Of a stretch of DNA of 64,000 nucleotides, positions 60,680 to 64,000 are shown piece after piece. Source of the stretch: Planctomycetota bacterium (GTDB taxonomy: Bacteria > Planctomycetota > UBA1135 > GCA-002748355); the NCBI GenBank assembly GCA_002748355.1, contig PDSF01000029.1, positions 46,262-110,261 on the forward strand, written 5' to 3'. Numbering within the stretch: position 1 is the first letter of the stretch; each line of letters opens with the position of its first letter. The notes under the pieces were generated by a model. The model made no database searches. It was not told where the DNA came from and saw nothing but the letters and a program-made list of their open reading frames with translations. Position numbers and translations under genes: made by a program.

Positions 60680-61513
60680 TCATCCAAAGCGACCAGAGAT
60701 GTAGTCCTCGGTCTCTTTAACCGTCGGAGTCGTGAACAGATGCTCGGTCTCGTTGTACTCGACCAGATTCCCTAGATAATAGAATGCGGTGTAGTCCGAG
60801 GCACGCGCAGCCTGCTGCATGTTGTGAGTCACGATCACCAGGGTGTAATCGTTCTTGAGGTCCTGCATCAGGTCTTCGATCTTGGCAGTCGCGATCGGAT
60901 CTAGAGCTGAGCAAGGCTCGTCCAGAAGCACGATCTCAGGCTCGACCGCGATCGCCCGGGCGATGCAAAGCCGCTGCATCTGGCCGCCGGACAAGCCAAG
61001 CGCGCTGTCCTTTAGCCGATCCTTGACCTCATCCCAGATCGCGGCGCTACGCAGACTCCGCTCCACGATCTCGTCGAGCTTTGACTTCGACGAAATGCCG
61101 TGAATGCGCGGCCCATAAGCGATGTTCTCATAGATCGACTTGGGGAAGGGGTTGGACTTCTGAAAGACCATCCCAATCCGGCTGCGGAGGATATTCACAT
61201 CAACAGCGGGATCCTGGATATCTTGCCCCTCGAAAAGAACCCGCCCACTCATCCGAACCCCGTCAATCAGGTCATTGAGTCGGTTTAGGCAACGTAGCAG
61301 CGTTGACTTACCGCAGCCCGACGGGCCGATGAAGGCGGTGATCTTCTTTTCAGGGATCCCCATCGAAATGTTGTGCAACGCCTGCTTATTGCCATACCAA
61401 AGCGAAAGATCCTCGACCTGGAGAATCGGATTCTCGGTAATGAATCGTTGCGCCGAAGCGGATTTGTGGCTGCCGGCAGCTTCGGTCTTGTGGGTCATCG
61501 TTTTACTCATCAT
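60680..61513 (-). CDS. pstB: Phosphate ABC transporter ATP-binding protein PstB
   Basis: 277 residues. Walker [13 protein letters not shown]-loop [20 protein letters not shown] (the phosphate-importer signature), ABC motif [16 protein letters not shown], Walker [14 protein letters not shown] and the H-loop VTHNMQQA are all intact. It powers phosphate import by PstCA. Two adjacent Met codons (61513, 61510) make the exact start uncertain. It follows pstA by 15 nt. Confidence 0.97.
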   Translation of the reverse strand: MMSKTMTHKTEAAGSHKSASAQRFITENPILQVEDLSLWYGNKQALHNISMGIPEKKITAFIGPSGCGKSTLLRCLNRLNDLIDGVRMSGRVLFEGQDIQDPAVDVNILRSRIGMVFQKSNPFPKSIYENIAYGPRIHGISSKSKLDEIVERSLRSAAIWDEVKDRLKDSALGLSGGQMQRLCIARAIAVEPEIVLLDEPCSALDPIATAKIEDLMQDLKNDYTLVIVTHNMQQAARASDYTAFYYLGNLVEYNETEHLFTTPTVKETEDYISGRFG

Positions 61514-61528
61514 CGGATCCGCCTTTGA

Positions 61529-63226
61529 TCAAACTGCGCTTGTCGAATACTTGGATCGCAGATGGTTGCGAAGCGCGATCGCCATCACGTTCATCAGCGT
61601 GACCAGAAGAATCAACAGGAGGGCCGTTGCATAAACCAGAGGCCTAGTAGCCTCGGCGTTCGGGCTCTGGAAACCCAAGTCATAAATATGGAAGCCCAGA
61701 TGCATGAACTTGGCCTCCAGGTGCATATAAGGAAAGTGGTGGTCGAAGGGGAGGTCCGCCAGCTTGACCATTCCAACGATCATGAGCGGCGCCACCTCAC
61801 CAGCGGCCCTGGCGATGGCTAGAATCACACCGGTCAAAATGCCGGGACTAGCTGCCGGGATAACGACCTTGAGCGTTGTCTCCCACTTGGTGGCACCGAG
61901 GGCCAGCGACCCCTGCCTCACTTCACGAGGCACGGAGGCGAGCCCCTCCTCGGTAGCGACGATCACCACAGGTATCGTCAAGAGAGCCAGGGTCAGGGCG
62001 CCCCAAAGAACACCTCCAGTCCCAAAAGTCGGAGCGTTATTGAGGGTGCAGGGGTAGAAGATCGAATCGATCGCCCCACCAAGGAAGTAGACGAAGAAGC
62101 CAAGACCCACCAGGCCAAAGACAATGGAAGGCACGCCGGCCAGGTTGTTGACCGCAATCCGCACCAGGGCCACAAAGGTCCCCTGCGTCGCATACTCCCG
62201 CAAATAGAGAGCGGCAAGCACACCAAGGGGCGTCACGATAAAGGTCATCAAGAAGACCATCAGGATCGTGCCGAAGATGGCGGGAAAGATGCCCCCCTCG
62301 GTATTGGCTTCGCGAGGGTCATCGCTCAAGAACTCCCAGATCTTGGCGAAAAAGTGCTGTAGCTGATCGAGGAGTCCCATTTTGTTGGGTTCGTAAACCC
62401 AGAAGATCTCGGAGGCCGGCTCCGTCAACGTACGACCGTCGACGAGCTCTAGGGTAACCGTCTCTTCTTCTAGGGCTTTGCGCTTATCCAGCAGCCGCGC
62501 CTCGATGCGAGCATACTCTCCAGACAGAGTTTCGAGCTCTTCCTGCAGAGGCTTTGCTTTGGCACTGCGCTCCTCCTTACTTAGACTCGAGCGCTCCAGG
62601 CACTGGAGTTTCTCTTGCAGTCCGTTGACGTAATACGCGTGGTCGCCGGCCTCGATTTTCTCGATGTAATGGACTTCGTCCCGCGCCAAAGCCTTGATGG
62701 GCATCAGCTCGCCCAGCTTGGCAAGGCTGGCCTCGTGGCCTTCGGCTAGCAGCTTATCGCCACGGCGAACGTCCTTGATTCTTCCGTAGAAGACTCCGTG
62801 CTCATAACGCTCGAAGACCGCGACATCTTTCGGGCGCGACTTCTTGACGATGTCCGACTCGGCAACCCAGCGGAAGTCGATGGGGAAAACGTCACGGCTT
62901 CCTACCTTTAGGTAGAGCTCATGCTGTTCCTCGGCCCTGGTGTCGCCGCTATTGGCGATCATGCTCCCGCGCGAAACCCTGCGCCCCTGCTGTTCGGCCA
63001 AGAAGGTCTCACCGCTCTTGGTCTCGAACAACTCCAGCGGCGAGGGCCAGAAGTAGCCCATTCCGAAATAAACGAGGATACCCAGCAATCCAGCGACCAA
63101 GAGCAGGCTGAAGCTAAGTGAGCCCGCACAAAGGAAGGTCATCGACTTTCCGAAGCCACTCGATTTACGTCCGCGCTTACTCACACTCTCACCAAGCTCT
63201 GTCTGTGGTTCTTTCTGCTCCGACAT
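61529..63226 (-). CDS. pstA: Phosphate ABC transporter permease PstA, long form
   Basis: 565 residues, nearly twice the E. coli length. Residues 33-58 form a first transmembrane helix. About 61-312 are a large soluble insertion including a coiled coil (about 205-255). The canonical six-helix permease occupies 314-560, with the EAA loop QGSLALGATKWETTLKVVIP and a final MAIALRNHLRSKY. GGGAG lies 8 nt before the ATG. Long PstA/PstC variants are known in several Gram-negative lineages; the function of the insertion is unclear. Confidence 0.93.
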   Translation of the reverse strand: MSEQKEPQTELGESVSKRGRKSSGFGKSMTFLCAGSLSFSLLLVAGLLGILVYFGMGYFWPSPLELFETKSGETFLAEQQGRRVSRGSMIANSGDTRAEEQHELYLKVGSRDVFPIDFRWVAESDIVKKSRPKDVAVFERYEHGVFYGRIKDVRRGDKLLAEGHEASLAKLGELMPIKALARDEVHYIEKIEAGDHAYYVNGLQEKLQCLERSSLSKEERSAKAKPLQEELETLSGEYARIEARLLDKRKALEEETVTLELVDGRTLTEPASEIFWVYEPNKMGLLDQLQHFFAKIWEFLSDDPREANTEGGIFPAIFGTILMVFLMTFIVTPLGVLAALYLREYATQGTFVALVRIAVNNLAGVPSIVFGLVGLGFFVYFLGGAIDSIFYPCTLNNAPTFGTGGVLWGALTLALLTIPVVIVATEEGLASVPREVRQGSLALGATKWETTLKVVIPAASPGILTGVILAIARAAGEVAPLMIVGMVKLADLPFDHHFPYMHLEAKFMHLGFHIYDLGFQSPNAEATRPLVYATALLLILLVTLMNVMAIALRNHLRSKYSTSAV

Positions 63227-63248
63227 GTCCCTGTCTCCCGATCCTTGA

Positions 63249-64000
63249 TCAGAGCGCCTGATAGCGCTTGCGCAGACGCGAGCGCACCAACTCGGCCAGA
63301 GTGTTGATGAAGAAGGTGAACGCGAAGAGCACGAGCCCCGAGAGGAATAGTGCCCGATAGAGCGTGCCGTCTACGGGTGCCTCGGGAATCTCGACGGCGA
63401 TATTGGCCGACAGTGCCCGGAAACCGTTGAACGGATTCATGCTCATGATCGCGGTGTTGCCTGTGGCCATCAGCACGATCATGGTTTCGCCGACAGCGCG
63501 GCCAAATCCGACCATCGTCGCAGAGAATATCCCGGGACTGGCCGTAGGCAGGACGACCTTGGTTACGGTTTGCCAACGATCCGCTCCGAGAGCCAGTGAT
63601 CCGGACACGAGGGTCTTCGGCACGTTCGAGAACGCGTCCTCGGAGATCGAAAAGATGATTGGGATCACGGCGAAGGACATCGCCAACCCCACCACGATGG
63701 CGTTACGTTGTTCGTAAGGCGCCCCCATTACATCGGTCGCCCACAACACAAAGCTGCCGCCGAAGACGAGATGCTCTACCACCGGCCCTAGCAAGAGACA
63801 GAGCGCAGCACCAACCAAGATTGCGAAGATAAAGAAAACACTCGCGATACCGTCGGGGAAACGCGCGCGAAAGCTCACGGGAAGGCGTAATCCCAGGAAA
63901 CCGCCAGCCACGATAATGGCCGGCAGGAACAAGCCCATCAGCAAGAGCGAGGTGAAGAAGGACTCCACCTTGGGTGCCAACCAGATCGCGGCAAGGAAGC
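63249..64000 (-). CDS. pstC: Phosphate ABC transporter permease PstC (partial)
   Basis: C-terminal 249 codons; the reading frame continues past the right edge. The visible part holds the permease core: VVGLAMSFAVIPIIFSISEDAF, the EAA loop GSLALGADRWQTVTKVVLP, then GRAVGETMIVLMATGN and ALFLSGLVLFAFTFFIN. It forms the channel with PstA and ends 22 nt before pstA. The N-terminus and any pstS gene lie outside the window. Confidence 0.94.
   Translation of the reverse strand, partial: FLAAIWLAPKVESFFTSLLLMGLFLPAIIVAGGFLGLRLPVSFRARFPDGIASVFFIFAILVGAALCLLLGPVVEHLVFGGSFVLWATDVMGAPYEQRNAIVVGLAMSFAVIPIIFSISEDAFSNVPKTLVSGSLALGADRWQTVTKVVLPTASPGIFSATMVGFGRAVGETMIVLMATGNTAIMSMNPFNGFRALSANIAVEIPEAPVDGTLYRALFLSGLVLFAFTFFINTLAELVRSRLRKRYQAL

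Overview
This 64 kb window is GC-rich, densely coded, Gram-negative-type bacterial chromosome. It holds 51 protein genes that I can support (one cut by the right edge) and one tRNA, with no rRNA, IS element, prophage or CRISPR array. Secreted proteins with Sec signals, a TonB/TonB-dependent receptor pair, a YdjY-domain protein and a secreted protein ending in a beta-rich module common in the marine Poly30-type Planctomycetota suggest a planctomycete. That assignment is an inference from protein style, because no marker gene is present.

Layout. 0-7 kb: peptidase E, a secreted protein, and an alpha-mannosidase (GH38) next to a sodium:solute symporter. 7.5-17 kb: a surface-glycan cluster with a fused double glycosyltransferase, UDP-GlcNAc 2-epimerase, and five genes joined by short overlaps (GT2, GT2, GT4, a small membrane-anchored protein, a polytopic GT-C-like protein). 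17-18 kb: a Nudix CoA pyrophosphatase. 18-23 kb: typA, then an MBOAT O-acyltransferase with an AlgJ/AlgX-like partner, likely to acylate an exported glycan. 23-34 kb: mostly single metabolic or unknown genes, including a D-threonine-aldolase-like PLP enzyme, DCC thiol protein, GT87-like protein, YdjY protein, HEAT-like secreted protein with a SUFU-domain partner, NAD(P)HX dehydratase, asparaginase II-like protein, bifunctional nuclease and DUF2891. 34.3 kb: tRNA-Ser(UGA). 34.5-38 kb: a UbiA-family protein resembling decaprenyl-phosphate phosphoribosyltransferase beside a large GT-C-like membrane protein. 38-43 kb: a eukaryote-like alanine aminotransferase and a TonB receptor/TonB/HAD operon. 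43-49 kb: PilZ, esterase, lipoprotein, 23S rRNA m5U methyltransferase and a large secreted thioredoxin/peptidase-like protein.

49.5-64 kb is dominated by phosphate and phosphoester metabolism. An archaeal-type cofactor-independent phosphoglycerate mutase overlaps a gene for an ATP-cone 2-phosphoglycerate kinase. A divergent Na/Pi symporter with a PhoU-like partner follows. The window ends in a six-gene minus-strand operon, pstC-pstA-pstB-phoB-phoR-phoU. The mutase/kinase pair is the most unusual element: 2-phosphoglycerate kinase is best known from cyclic 2,3-diphosphoglycerate synthesis in methanogens, and here it sits among phosphate uptake genes. A second point worth testing is a glycine-riboswitch-like RNA upstream of a secreted SGNH-hydrolase-like gene at 55-56.2 kb.

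Many gene pairs share 4-nt ATGA/GTGA overlaps, which implies translational coupling. Several genes end inside perfect hairpins that mostly lack a U-tract. All calls come from reading the sequence; no database search was run.
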